Shown one piece after another: positions 36,050 to 45,329 of a stretch of 64,000 bases of DNA. The stretch lies in the NCBI RefSeq assembly GCF_018863235.1, contig NZ_JAHKRS010000002.1:1-64000 (forward strand), written 5' to 3'. Position numbers and translations under genes: made by a program. How positions within the stretch are numbered: position 1 is the stretch's first letter; each line of letters opens with the position of its first letter. Below the pieces are notes generated by a model, which was not told where the DNA came from, did no database searches, and saw only the letters and a list, made by a program, of their open reading frames with translations. Source of the stretch: Pseudomaricurvus albidus (GTDB lineage Bacteria; Pseudomonadota; Gammaproteobacteria; Pseudomonadales; Cellvibrionaceae).

Positions 36050-37114
36050 ATGGCCCTGATAAGCATGCGACAATTGCTGGACCACGCCGCCGAGTACGGT
36101 TACGGCGTGCCCGCTTATAACGTCAACAACCTGGAGCAGATGCGCGCCATTATGGAAGCGGCCGATCAGACCGATTCCCCGGTCATCGTTCAGGCGTCAG
36201 CCGGTGCCCGCAAATACGCCGGTGCTCCTTTCCTGCGCCACCTGATTCTGGCTGCGATTGAGGAGTTTCCTCACATTCCGGTGTGTATGCACCAGGATCA
36301 CGGTACTTCACCGTCCGTTTGCCAGCGCTCCATCCAGCTGGGCTTCAGCTCGGTGATGATGGACGGCTCTCTGGGTGAAGACGGCAAGACCCCGGCCGAT
36401 TACGAGTACAACGTCGACGTTACCCGTCGCACGGTAGAAATGGCTCACGCCTGCGGTGTTTCCGTTGAAGGTGAGCTGGGTTGTCTGGGTTCTCTGGAAA
36501 CCGGTGAAGCCGGTGAAGAAGACGGTATTGGTGCTGTGGGTAAACTGACTCACGACCAGATGCTGACCGACCCTGAAGAAGCGGCAGACTTCGTTGCCAA
36601 AACCGATGTGGATGCACTGGCCATTGCCTGTGGTACCTCTCACGGTGCTTACAAGTTCACTCGCCCACCCACGGGTGACATCCTGGCGATTGATCGCATC
36701 AAGGAAATTCACAAGCGTATTCCCAACACTCACCTGGTTATGCACGGTTCTTCCTCTGTGCCCCAGGAGTGGTTGGCTGTGATCAATGAGTTTGGCGGTG
36801 AGATTCCGGAAACTTACGGTGTGCCTGTTGAGCAAATCGTTGAAGGCATCAAGCACGGCGTGCGCAAGGTGAATATCGATACCGATCTGCGTTTGGCTTC
36901 TACCGGTGCGACCCGTCGTTTCCTGGCTGAAAACCCCAGCGAGTTTGACCCGCGCAAATTCCTGTCGGCCACTGTGACTGCCATGAAAGACATCTGTATG
37001 GCTCGTTATGAGGCTTTCGGTACTGCCGGCAACGCCAGCAAAATTACTCCAGTGAGCCTGGACACCATGTTTACCCGCTACGAAAGCGGTGAGCTGAAAG
37101 CCAGGGTCAAGTAA
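36050..37114 (+). CDS. fba: Class II fructose-bisphosphate aldolase
   Basis: A 354-residue zinc aldolase, subtype IIB-like. Zinc ligands lie in HQDHGTSP (about 84-91) and later in GTSHGAYKF and MHGSSSVP; the phosphate site is NIDTDLRLA. It splits fructose 1,6-bisphosphate into the two triose phosphates. It closes the tkt-epd-pgk-fba cluster. Confidence 0.95.
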   Translation: MALISMRQLLDHAAEYGYGVPAYNVNNLEQMRAIMEAADQTDSPVIVQASAGARKYAGAPFLRHLILAAIEEFPHIPVCMHQDHGTSPSVCQRSIQLGFSSVMMDGSLGEDGKTPADYEYNVDVTRRTVEMAHACGVSVEGELGCLGSLETGEAGEEDGIGAVGKLTHDQMLTDPEEAADFVAKTDVDALAIACGTSHGAYKFTRPPTGDILAIDRIKEIHKRIPNTHLVMHGSSSVPQEWLAVINEFGGEIPETYGVPVEQIVEGIKHGVRKVNIDTDLRLASTGATRRFLAENPSEFDPRKFLSATVTAMKDICMARYEAFGTAGNASKITPVSLDTMFTRYESGELKARVK

Positions 37115-37130
37115 CCCGAGCTGAACGCAA

Positions 37131-37169
37131 GAGAGCGGGGCAGTAATGCTGCCTCGCATCTCTGCTCTC
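37131..37169 (+). terminator. Possible hairpin after fba
   Basis: Outer arms GAGAGC (37131-37136) / GCTCTC (37164-37169) enclose a smaller GGCAG-N5-CTGCC hairpin. There is no T run, so terminator function is doubtful. Confidence 0.3.
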
Positions 37170-37216
37170 CCTTCCTTATACTCGTGATCAACTGCTTTTG
37201 TTGATTGTGAACCTCT

Positions 37217-38212
37217 ATGTCTCCAACCCTTGAGTCCCTGCAGCAACTGGCTGCGGATCTGCCTCCGATGGACTTTTCATTGACGACGGACCAGACCGAA
37301 TGGCTGGCTGGCGCGTCCGTGCAGAGCTATCTGGATCATTACCGAATCAATTTTGCCAAAGAGGGGCTGTGCCAGTCACACCATTTCGGACGCATGTCGG
37401 CGGCGGGGTTTGAGGTCGCCGTGCAGATCTGGTTAGCGTCAGACCGGACCGAAGGTGAAATGTCGGCCAATCGCACGGGCACGGTGTTTTTGATTCACGG
37501 GTATACCGACAGCGTGGGACTGATGCATCACGCCATCCGGTTTTTGCTGCAACAGGGCTGGAGTGTAGTGGCGTTTGATCTGCCGGGGCACGGACTGAGT
37601 TCCGGTGTACAGGCGAGCATCGATTCCTTCGATCAGTATCGGCAAGTGCTGCAGGACTGTCTCGCCTGTTGTCAGCAGGCATTGCCGAAACCCTGGCACG
37701 GTGTAGGACAGAGTACCGGTGGGGCGGTGTGGCTGAATTATCTGGGGGCCGAGCCTGAGCAGACTACTATTGAGCAGCTGGTGTTGCTGGCTCCTCTGGT
37801 ACGCCCAAAAGGTTGGGGGCTCGCGCGCTGGTTGTTTCCTGCGGTGAGAAAAATCACCGATCAGCTGGCTCGCAAATACAACATCACCTCACACGACGAG
37901 GCATTTCTGAATTTCGTCCGCCACCAGGATCCATTGCAATCACGCATTACTCCGTTGCGCTGGGCAACCGCCATGGAAGAGTGGGTGCAGGCTTTTCAGG
38001 CGTTTGAGGTTCAGCAACGTCCTCTGACCATCATTCAGGGCGATGCGGATACCACCGTGGATTTCCGCTACAACCTGGACGTCATTGGTCGCAAGTTTCC
38101 CAATTCCCGGGTGGTCATGATTGCTGATGGACGGCACCAGTTAGTGAATGAATCGGACTTCTATCGCGATCAGGTGTTTTCCGAAATCAAAAGAAGCCTG
38201 AGTGAGGGATAA
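37217..38212 (+). CDS. Alpha/beta hydrolase, lysophospholipase-like
   Basis: A 331-residue serine hydrolase without signal peptide. Motifs are HGYTDSVG (oxyanion loop, about 94-101), FDLPGHGLS, the nucleophile elbow GQSTGG (serine near 160) and the late Asp (QGDADTTVDF) and His (DGRHQL). The layout matches the serine aminopeptidase S33/lysophospholipase group. It is on the same strand as fba but 100 bases away behind a hairpin, so it is probably separate. Confidence 0.88.
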   Translation: MSPTLESLQQLAADLPPMDFSLTTDQTEWLAGASVQSYLDHYRINFAKEGLCQSHHFGRMSAAGFEVAVQIWLASDRTEGEMSANRTGTVFLIHGYTDSVGLMHHAIRFLLQQGWSVVAFDLPGHGLSSGVQASIDSFDQYRQVLQDCLACCQQALPKPWHGVGQSTGGAVWLNYLGAEPEQTTIEQLVLLAPLVRPKGWGLARWLFPAVRKITDQLARKYNITSHDEAFLNFVRHQDPLQSRITPLRWATAMEEWVQAFQAFEVQQRPLTIIQGDADTTVDFRYNLDVIGRKFPNSRVVMIADGRHQLVNESDFYRDQVFSEIKRSLSEG

Positions 38213-38327
38213 CAGCAGGATACGATCTGCATTGTCAATGCAGACCAGCGCGTATCAGAACTGCTAAACTCTGACTCGATCCAACCCGTTTTCAGATACA
38301 GACATTACCCTAATAACAGGAGCGGTT

Positions 38328-38852
38328 ATGAACCGGCTTAAGCAGTCATTTTTTACGTTTATGGTTACTTTGTTGTTGAGCGCTTCGGCAAGTGCATTGG
38401 AAGTGGGCGATATGGCTCCCGATTTCACCTTGCAAGGCTCAGATGGCAAAACTTATACCCTGTCGGATTTTCGCGGCAAGCAGGCTGTCGTTCTGGCCTG
38501 GTTCCCCAAGGCTTACACCCGCGGTTGCACCATAGAATGTAAGTCTTTGGCAGACAATGGTGATTTGATTCGCGCCTATGATGTCACTTATTTCATGGCC
38601 AGTGTCGATGATCTGGAAGACAACAAGGGCTTCGCGGAAGAAACCAATGCGGATTTTCCCCTGTTGAGTGATCCCGACAAAACCGTGGCCAAGGCCTACG
38701 AGGTCTTGCATCTGTTGGGCTTTGCCAAACGCCAGACTTTTTACATCGGGGTCGATGGTAAAATTCTGAAGATTGATACTGATGTTAAGCCCGCCACGTC
38801 CGCCGAGGATATGGCAGCGACTCTCGGTGAGTTGGGTGTTGCCAAACGCTGA
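38328..38852 (+). CDS. Periplasmic peroxiredoxin (Bcp/AhpC-TSA type)
   Basis: 174 residues with a signal peptide (residues 1-23, ASASA). The thioredoxin-fold peroxidase pattern follows: [31 protein letters not shown] with the peroxidatic cysteine in TRGC and a second cysteine four residues later, then a [12 protein letters not shown] helix. It would reduce hydrogen or organic peroxides in the periplasm. Bcp-type enzymes are usually cytoplasmic, so export is a notable variant. Confidence 0.9.
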   Translation: MNRLKQSFFTFMVTLLLSASASALEVGDMAPDFTLQGSDGKTYTLSDFRGKQAVVLAWFPKAYTRGCTIECKSLADNGDLIRAYDVTYFMASVDDLEDNKGFAEETNADFPLLSDPDKTVAKAYEVLHLLGFAKRQTFYIGVDGKILKIDTDVKPATSAEDMAATLGELGVAKR

Positions 38853-38863
38853 GTGATTCCGCT

Positions 38864-39058
38864 GTGCTCACCGGTTTGGAACCCGCGCACATCGCCTGTC
38901 CTTATTGCGGCGAAACCATTGAGGTACTGATCGATTGTTCAGTGCCTCATCAGGTTTATATTGAAGATTGCCAGGTTTGCTGCCGACCTATCTGTTTTGA
39001 GGTTACTGTTGATGAGTCTGGTGTTCCTTCGGTCTTGGTGTCTCATGAAAACGAATGA
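38864..39058 (+). CDS. CPXCG-motif cysteine-rich protein
   Basis: 64 residues with two Cys pairs, CPYCG (about 12-16) and CQVCCRP (about 36-42), forming a small zinc ribbon. This is a widely conserved gammaproteobacterial family of unknown function. It starts with GTG 11 bases after the peroxiredoxin stop and is probably co-transcribed with it. Confidence 0.85.
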   Translation: MLTGLEPAHIACPYCGETIEVLIDCSVPHQVYIEDCQVCCRPICFEVTVDESGVPSVLVSHENE

Positions 39059-39359
39059 TCCGAGATTCCTGTTCCTCCTTTGTTAGCCCTTCTTTCACGC
39101 TGCCGCCACGCTATTTTGAATGGGATTGCAGTTCTGCAACGGCGAGCAGCAATGTCAAACACTCCTCAACCCATATCGCAATCGGCACAGAAAAAGGCAG
39201 TGGATAAAACGGGAGTATTGCATACACTGGATACAATGCCGGTTACCCAATCCACATCACTCCCGTCATGGAGAGGAGGGGGAAGCCGGATGAGCCCGAT
39301 GTCATGGAGTTCAAGTCAGTCTGTATCCGCGCTGTGCTGATACGGTGAGGAGGAAACCG
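39059..39359. other. Non-coding gap of about 300 bases
   Basis: No convincing gene. An 86-codon open frame at 39080-39340 has low-complexity Ser/Thr content and no ribosome binding site. I see no tRNA, terminator or repeat. Confidence 0.4.
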
Positions 39360-39716
39360 GTGAAACCGTGGTCCACAAGTTTTTATCTGCTGTTATCGCT
39401 GTGTGTCAGTGGCTGGACAAACGCGTCGGCCGAGGAGCGTGATTACCCTATTTGCAAGCGGCTTGCGGTCAAGTACCTCGAAAGCTGCCTGCGGGATCAG
39501 CCGGATGCCGATGCTGACAGTTGCTGGTCTGAATCCAGGCGCGTCTACCAAACCTGCATTGAGGACGCCATCGATCATGGGCTCTCTGACGCCGCGGACG
39601 TCCGTTCCGATGCGGCAACCACAAACCGGCAACCGCAACCTGCGGGCAAGACCCAGCCGCGACAGCACGATCAGGAGAAAATCAACGAGGTACGCAAAAT
39701 CCGGGGAATTATGTAG
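39360..39716 (+). CDS. Secreted hypothetical protein
   Basis: About 118 residues from GTG 39360, which follows AGGAGG at an ideal distance; the in-frame GTG at 39345 overlaps that site. A signal peptide (about residues 1-24, ASA) is followed by a domain with three or four cysteines (ICKRL, SCLRD, SCWSE, TCIED) in a helical pattern and a charged, Gln-rich tail. The family is not recognised. Confidence 0.65.
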   Translation: MKPWSTSFYLLLSLCVSGWTNASAEERDYPICKRLAVKYLESCLRDQPDADADSCWSESRRVYQTCIEDAIDHGLSDAADVRSDAATTNRQPQPAGKTQPRQHDQEKINEVRKIRGIM

Positions 39717-39813
39717 TCTGTAAGGTGTAGTATGAAGCAAGAGCCGCTTACTGGGACGGGTTCCGGTGTCTCCGGTTAACCCGTCAGAATTGTGAACCCA
39801 CACAGGAGATGAC

Positions 39814-40995
39814 GTGCAAAGCCCTTGGCAAACGATTCTACAGGATGCCGTTTCCCTGCGGCACACTCTTCACCGCTCACCAGAATTAAGTTGGCAGGAG
39901 CAGCAGACCGCACAGCGGGTGCGACAGGCACTGGATCAGCTGAATATTCCCTGGCGAGTGTGCGCCAAACACGGCACCGTAGGCACTCTGGCGCCCCACG
40001 CCAAAGGAGAACATATCGCCCTGCGAGGGGATATGGATGCCCTGCCGATTCATGAACTCACTGACATTGACTATCGCTCGGAAGTGTCCGGTTGCATGCA
40101 CGCCTGTGGCCACGACGGTCATACCGCCGCGCTCTGGGCAACGGCGGCCTGGCTGAAACAGCAGGAAGATCGACTGCCGGGACCGGTTTCTCTCATCTTT
40201 CAGCCCGCCGAAGAGGGCGGTCACGGTGCGCGGGAAATGATTGCCGATGGCGCTCTTGATGGCGTGGATTATATTTTCGGCTGGCACAACTGGCCGGCCA
40301 TTCCACTGGGGCAGGCGGTGTGTCCGGATGGCCCGGTGATGTCGGGTAACGGCACCTTCCGCATCGATGTCACCGGACAGGGTGGTCATGCCAGCCAGCC
40401 GGAACTCTGTCGGGATCCGGTGCTCGCGGCCGCGGCGATCACCCTCAATCTGCAGCAGATAGTCAGCCGGCGATTACCTCCACAGGCGGCTGCCGTGGTC
40501 AGTGTCAGCTCGGTCAGGGCAGACGCGGCGCCCACGGTTACCCCTGAACTGGCGACCCTGACCGGAAGTATTCGTCTCAGTGATCCGTCATTGAGGGGCA
40601 CATTGAATGCTCTGATTCAGCAAATCAGCGAGGATACGGCTCGCAGCTACGGTGTGAGCGCCACGGTCACTTCAGAAGCGCGCTACGAGGCGACGATCAA
40701 TCATGCCAGTGCCGCCAGCCGCTATCGGCAGGCCCTGGAGGAAGAGCTGGGAGCCAACTGGTGTATGGATTCGATGCCGCAGCCAATTATGGCCTCAGAG
40801 GATTTCAGTTATTATTTGCAGCAAATACCGGGTGCCTTTGCCCTGATAGGAATGGGCGGCGAACCCAGGTTTCAATACCCCTGCCACAGCCCGCACTACC
40901 AGTTTAATGACGCTCTGCTGGCTCCGGTAGTATCCGTGTTTTCTCGTCTGGTGGGGGCGGATATCCCTGCCTCGCCCGAGAACTCTCATCCCTGA
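39814..40995 (+). CDS. doeB2: M20 amidohydrolase, candidate N-acetyl-diaminobutyrate deacetylase DoeB2
   Basis: A 393-residue M20D peptidase-family amidohydrolase. Metal-binding and catalytic motifs are RGDMDALP (about 71-78), HACGHDGHTA, PAEEGGHGA (general base Glu), HNWP and MASEDFSYY. The family removes acyl groups from amino acids such as N-acetyl or indole conjugates. Members annotated DoeB2 deacetylate N2-acetyl-L-2,4-diaminobutyrate in ectoine breakdown. The doeD-doeA-doeC operon lies 1.6 kb downstream and has no other deacetylase, which supports that role. The symbol is inference from context. Confidence 0.8.
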   Translation: MQSPWQTILQDAVSLRHTLHRSPELSWQEQQTAQRVRQALDQLNIPWRVCAKHGTVGTLAPHAKGEHIALRGDMDALPIHELTDIDYRSEVSGCMHACGHDGHTAALWATAAWLKQQEDRLPGPVSLIFQPAEEGGHGAREMIADGALDGVDYIFGWHNWPAIPLGQAVCPDGPVMSGNGTFRIDVTGQGGHASQPELCRDPVLAAAAITLNLQQIVSRRLPPQAAAVVSVSSVRADAAPTVTPELATLTGSIRLSDPSLRGTLNALIQQISEDTARSYGVSATVTSEARYEATINHASAASRYRQALEEELGANWCMDSMPQPIMASEDFSYYLQQIPGAFALIGMGGEPRFQYPCHSPHYQFNDALLAPVVSVFSRLVGADIPASPENSHP

Positions 40996-40996
40996 A

Positions 40997-41024
40997 AAAA
41001 CCGCCAGAGGGCTTCTGGCGGTTT
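40997..41024 (+). terminator. Bidirectional terminator
   Basis: Stem CCGCCAGA (41001-41008) / TCTGGCGG (41014-41021), 5-base loop, A run before and T run after. It serves the M20 gene and the convergent hydrolase gene. Confidence 0.9.
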
Positions 41025-41053
41025 TCTTTACTGTTTTTTCTTCGGCGGTTTTG

Positions 41054-41926
41054 TTACGGCGCTGTATTGATAGCCCCAAAATCACGGCGCACATCACTGA
41101 TGTCACTGTGGGATTCCGTGGCGGTGAATTCAGTGGTCGGACCAAAGAAAGCCTGACGGAATTCCTGGCGGGTTGCCGGGTCATTACTCAGTTGGGCAAT
41201 ATTCGCCATGCGGAACAGGGTTCCTATATTGCCACCGCGGCCTGAGGTTGGCTCAAAGTGTCCTTCGCCGGAGGTTTCCACCTGAGTCAGGATGGACGAG
41301 GCGTCTTCAACGTTTCTGCGGTTTCCGCTGGCCGGAGCGAGGGAGTCGGAACTGCTCCACAGGGTGATAACTTCAACGTTGCTGTCGAGATCGTCATAAA
41401 TCTGGGTGGTCCAGCGTGTGTCAGGTTGAACTGGAATGACACAATCTGCACCAATGCGGTTCGCTGCATTGAAAGAACCACCACCGCCTTGCGAGTGACC
41501 AGCAGTGCAAACTCGGGCGTCAGCAGCAATGAGCGATGCATAGCGTGAGCGGGCGCTATTGAGGGCGTCCTGCATTTCAGACCCGGTGCCCGAATCTTCC
41601 GTATTGGCGGCCGCTACCAGAATACACTGTGATGCAACGGATTCCAGCAAGGTTCTGTAAGTGCTGGAAGTGCCACCGGTACCGTTGCCCCAAACCAGAA
41701 CATTAAATGTTGCGCTGCTGTTACTGCTGTCGCTGGGAACGTAAAAAGTAGAGTTCAGACTACTGACGACATTCACATTACAGCGTCCATCATCTTCGGC
41801 GCGGTCGAACAGGTTGTCAAACCCTTCAGTGGGCGCTGGAGTGCCCGCCATGGCAGAGGTTGAGAGCATCAGCCCGGCGAGGGCGGCAGACAGTTTCCAG
41901 CGGTTATTCTGAGTTTTCTTAAGCAT
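41054..41926 (-). CDS. Secreted alpha/beta hydrolase, polyesterase/lipase-like
   Basis: 290 residues with a signal peptide (residues 1-27, SAMA). The alpha/beta-hydrolase pattern is VLVWGNGTGG (oxyanion region) and the nucleophile elbow GHSQGGGG (serine near 144). The candidate acid is in LWSSSDSLAP and the histidine in GEGHFEP. The layout is like secreted cutinase/PET-hydrolase or chlorophyllase-type esterases; substrate specificity cannot be read. Cysteines (RCNV, QCIL, RVCT, DCVI) suggest disulfides. It separates the M20 gene from the ectoine operon. Confidence 0.85.
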   Translation of the reverse strand: MLKKTQNNRWKLSAALAGLMLSTSAMAGTPAPTEGFDNLFDRAEDDGRCNVNVVSSLNSTFYVPSDSSNSSATFNVLVWGNGTGGTSSTYRTLLESVASQCILVAAANTEDSGTGSEMQDALNSARSRYASLIAADARVCTAGHSQGGGGSFNAANRIGADCVIPVQPDTRWTTQIYDDLDSNVEVITLWSSSDSLAPASGNRRNVEDASSILTQVETSGEGHFEPTSGRGGNIGTLFRMANIAQLSNDPATRQEFRQAFFGPTTEFTATESHSDISDVRRDFGAINTAP

Positions 41927-42626
41927 TATTATCTCTCTTAATTTGTCTCGATTATTCTCATGCAGCGTCTGCGTTATAAGATCTGGCTTGGTTATTGCAG
42001 TTCTTCAAACACAGCACACTGACACACTTCAGCAGATCAGATCGAATGTCATTCTCGAGCGTTTCTCCAGAAATGCGTGAAGCGGAGTCTGGTGTGTGTC
42101 ACTTTTGTCGGCTATGACGCGAGTTTCGATTTTTATTCGAATTTGGTATCACTCAACATAAAGTTCGTCAGAAACGAATCGTAAGTAATAAACGATCCGG
42201 CTTGATGATGCTTAAGTGGGGTATGAGTTGTTGGGAGCTTGAATGGCGTTTCTTCCGGTAATGCGGTTTGCCGTGAAAAAGGAAGAAAAACTATTGCTGA
42301 TCACAGACTTGCACGACTCTTTGATGTCTCCTACTTTCAAGGTATGAAGGATTTTCCGGCGCACTGCGGACACTCCTCAACGGCTTCAAACGTGAGTAAC
42401 AGTTTTTAAATGAGTAAATTTACCTTTAAAAAATGGTTCGCCATTCTCTTCTTTTTAGCGCTAATGAAATATTAGACGCCACTCTTTGCTTGAATCTCAT
42501 GTTTTAAGCAAGCCCGATGTATTCACTGAAAATCTTCGATTGTAATTTCGATTGTAAGTAAGTCCCCGGCGTTTATCCGCACACAATTTGAGTTCACTCA
42601 GTCATTCTGACAAATAGGAGTCCCCT
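41927..42626. other. 700-base AT-rich non-coding region upstream of the doe operon
   Basis: No gene is convincing here. It is AT-richer than its surroundings and must hold the promoters of the secreted hydrolase and the ectoine operon. The 11-base direct repeat TTCGATTGTAA at 42535-42545 and 42547-42557 lies 70-90 bases before doeD and is a candidate operator. No regulator gene (DoeX/EnuR type) is present. Confidence 0.6.
42535..42557. repeat. Direct repeat, candidate operator of doeDAC
   Basis: TTCGATTGTAA occurs twice, 12 bases apart start to start, about one helical turn. This spacing fits a dimeric regulator. The role is inference. Confidence 0.5.
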
Positions 42627-43877
42627 ATGGAGCTATTCGAACAATGGGAATCTGAAATCCGCGGTTATTGCCGCAGCTACCCCACAGTCTTTAAAACTGC
42701 CAGCAATGCGCATCAGGTTGATGAGCAGGGAAAAACCTATCTGGATTTTTTCGCCGGTGCGGGAGTGTTAAATTTCGGTCACAACAACCCCAAAATGAAG
42801 CAGGCGATTATTGACTATCTGCAAGGCGATGGCGTGGTACACAGCCTGGATATGTACACCAGCGCCAAACGAGAATTCATCCAGGGGTTTGTGGATACCA
42901 TCCTCAAGCCTCGCCAAATGAACTACAAAATGCAGTTTATGGGGCCCACGGGCAGTAACGCGGTTGAGGCTGCTTTGAAATTGGCTCGACGGGTAACCGG
43001 ACGTCATGAAGTCATCGCCTTTGCCCAGGGCTTCCATGGTATGACGCTGGGTTCCCTGGCGTGTACCGCCAACGAATATTTTCGTAATGCCGCTGGAATT
43101 CCCTTGCACTTTGCCACTCATCAACCGTTCGAAACCAATAAGGGCGGCGGGGTAGAGCAATTAAAAACCCTGCGTGCTTTATTGGAAAATACGTCCAGTG
43201 GCGTTGAAGCGCCTGCGGCGTTTTTGGTTGAGGTCATACAGGCAGAAGGTGGGGTGAATGTCGCCAGTGCCGAGTGGCTGCAGGAATTGCAACAGCTGGC
43301 TCGCGATACCGGCGCACTGTTGATCTTTGATGAGATTCAGGTGGGTTGCGGGCGCACCGGTCAGTATTTCAGTTTCGAAGGCATGGGGCTGGAACCGGAC
43401 ATTATTTGTCTGGCGAAAGGCATCGGGGGTTTTGGTACGCCCATGGCCATGAATCTGAACAAACCGGAACACGATGCCCACTGGCAGCCGGGAGAGCACA
43501 CCGGCACTTTTCGCGGTCAGGATCTCTCGTTTGTGGCCGGTCGCGAAGCGCTGCGTTACTTCGAAGATGACAGCCTGATGGCGCAAACCCGGGAGCGCGG
43601 TGAGCTGGTGCAGCGGCGTCTGATGGAGATTCGTGACAGTTACCCCGGCGCTGATTTTGATGTGCGCGGACGGGGACTTATTCAGGCTCTGGATGTCCGC
43701 GATGGTGCACTGGCCAAACATATTGCCAAAAGATGTTTTGAAACCGGTCTGTTGGTGGGTCCCTGTGGTGAAAGCGGAAAGGTTGTCAAACTGTTGCCGC
43801 CGTTGACGATTGCAGATGATGATCTGGATAAAGGGCTGTCGATTCTTGCTGCGGCTGTAGCACATTGTATGGAGTGA
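42627..43877 (+). CDS. doeD: Diaminobutyrate aminotransferase DoeD (EctB-like)
   Basis: 416 residues, class III PLP aminotransferase. Motifs are FFAGAGVLNFGHNNP near the start, MGPTGSNAVEAALKLAR, FHGMTLGS, FDEIQVGCGRTG and the Schiff-base lysine K264 in CLAKGIGGFG. It is very similar to EctB of ectoine synthesis. The doeA and doeC neighbours show that it runs in the breakdown direction, turning L-2,4-diaminobutyrate into aspartate 4-semialdehyde. TAGGAG precedes the ATG. It is the first gene of the operon; ectA and ectC are absent. Confidence 0.9.
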   Translation: MELFEQWESEIRGYCRSYPTVFKTASNAHQVDEQGKTYLDFFAGAGVLNFGHNNPKMKQAIIDYLQGDGVVHSLDMYTSAKREFIQGFVDTILKPRQMNYKMQFMGPTGSNAVEAALKLARRVTGRHEVIAFAQGFHGMTLGSLACTANEYFRNAAGIPLHFATHQPFETNKGGGVEQLKTLRALLENTSSGVEAPAAFLVEVIQAEGGVNVASAEWLQELQQLARDTGALLIFDEIQVGCGRTGQYFSFEGMGLEPDIICLAKGIGGFGTPMAMNLNKPEHDAHWQPGEHTGTFRGQDLSFVAGREALRYFEDDSLMAQTRERGELVQRRLMEIRDSYPGADFDVRGRGLIQALDVRDGALAKHIAKRCFETGLLVGPCGESGKVVKLLPPLTIADDDLDKGLSILAAAVAHCME

Positions 43878-43882
43878 TTGAT

Positions 43883-45232
43883 ATGCGACATCGTGATGAT
43901 ATGACCTTTCCTTTTGCTGAGTACGAGCGCCGCATGGGAGAGTTGCGGGACCGAATGGCAGACCGATTACTGGATGCGGTGATTATCACTGACCCGGAAA
44001 ATCTGATGTATCTGACCGATTATCAAACCACCGGTTATTCGTTTTTTCAGGCGCTGGTGGTGCCCATTGATGATGCGCCATTTATGATTACCCGCAAGCT
44101 GGAAGAATCGAACGTACACGCGAGAACCTGGCTGGAACACACGCGTCCCTATTCCGATACCGGTGATTCCATCCAGATGTTGGTTGAATCGCTGCGTGAA
44201 TTTGGTTTGTCGAAAAAAATTCTCGGCTACGAGCGCAACAGTTATTTTTTCCCGGCTTATCACCAGGATGTGTTGAATACATCTTTTCGTGAAGGCCGTC
44301 TCATGGATTGCTTTGGCATTGTTGAAGAAGGCCGTAAAACAAAATCCGAAGCCGAGTTGGAAATCATGGGGCGGGCAGCCATTGCCACCAAGGCGGGAAT
44401 GAAGGCCGGTATTGAAATGGTGCGTCCCGGTGTGACAGAAAATGAAATCGGCGCGGCCATCAGTGAGGCCATGTTCCGGGCCGGTGGTGAGCCACCGGCA
44501 GTGATGCCTTATGTGACCTCTGGGCCGCGCACTATGATTGGTCACGCGACCTGGGAGGGCCGAACGGTTCAGCCCAACGAGCATGTGTTTCTTGAAGTGG
44601 GTGGCTGTTTCCGCCGCTATCACACCGCCATGATGCGGACGGTTATGTGTGGTCCGATGACGGATGCCATGTACAAGGCGCAGGAAGTCATGAAGTATGC
44701 GTTGCGTCAGGTGTATGAACATGTGCGTCCGGGGATGACGGTGTCTGATGCGGACATCTTGATTCGCACAGCGGTCACCGAAAATGATGTCGGTGGTCAG
44801 CTGATCACCCGTTCAGGTTACTCCATTGGTATCGCCTTTCCTCCCAGCTGGGATGAAGGTTATATCGTCAGTCTGAAACAGGGTGATTCCACCGTTTTGC
44901 AGAAGGGCATGACGCTGCACATCATCCCCTGGATGTGGGGTGTGGAGGGGGATAAAACCTGTGGTATTTCTGACACCATTTATCTGACAGACGATGGCTG
45001 TAAATCTTTCTTTCAGGATTTCTCTCAGGACTTTGTGGTGAAAGGCGATCAGGGCAAGATCAAGTTCAAACCCGATTCGACAAAACCGGAATCCGACAAA
45101 ACGGAAGAAGATAAACGTCTGGTTGCCATAGACAGCCGGGCGTCTGCCAAAGAGGGTCAGGCGAATCAGGAAAAGCCGGCTGCAGAATCCAAAGGCGCTA
45201 AAGACAAGCGTGCAGAAAAATCGGGTTCCTGA
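43883..45232 (+). CDS. doeA: Ectoine hydrolase DoeA
   Basis: 449 residues, M24 creatinase/aminopeptidase-P fold. It opens the ectoine ring, mainly to N-alpha-acetyl-L-2,4-diaminobutyrate. Visible features are YLTDYQTTGYS (about 43-53), the catalytic-domain start EIMGRAAIATKAGM, PGVTENEIGAAI and HIIPWMWGVEGDKTCGISDT. Normal family members end soon after this. Here a Lys/Glu/Ser-rich tail of about 55 residues (from about 395) has been added. ATG 43883 follows GGAG, five bases after the doeD stop; translation is probably coupled. Confidence 0.92.
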   Translation: MRHRDDMTFPFAEYERRMGELRDRMADRLLDAVIITDPENLMYLTDYQTTGYSFFQALVVPIDDAPFMITRKLEESNVHARTWLEHTRPYSDTGDSIQMLVESLREFGLSKKILGYERNSYFFPAYHQDVLNTSFREGRLMDCFGIVEEGRKTKSEAELEIMGRAAIATKAGMKAGIEMVRPGVTENEIGAAISEAMFRAGGEPPAVMPYVTSGPRTMIGHATWEGRTVQPNEHVFLEVGGCFRRYHTAMMRTVMCGPMTDAMYKAQEVMKYALRQVYEHVRPGMTVSDADILIRTAVTENDVGGQLITRSGYSIGIAFPPSWDEGYIVSLKQGDSTVLQKGMTLHIIPWMWGVEGDKTCGISDTIYLTDDGCKSFFQDFSQDFVVKGDQGKIKFKPDSTKPESDKTEEDKRLVAIDSRASAKEGQANQEKPAAESKGAKDKRAEKSGS

Positions 45233-45329
45233 TCCGCTTCTTGCCTGTTTGTGAACAACCGACAGACACATCTTCGCGAGCTGTGTTTAATCGGCTGTTT
45301 CATCAAGGCGAAACCATAATGAGGACAAG

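Noticed and set aside
39080-39340. 86-codon open frame between the zinc-ribbon gene and a secreted protein gene
   Set aside because: Low-complexity composition, no ribosome binding site and no family match.
42627-43877. EctB of ectoine synthesis
   Set aside because: There is no ectA or ectC; the neighbours are doeA and doeC, so the catabolic DoeD role fits better.
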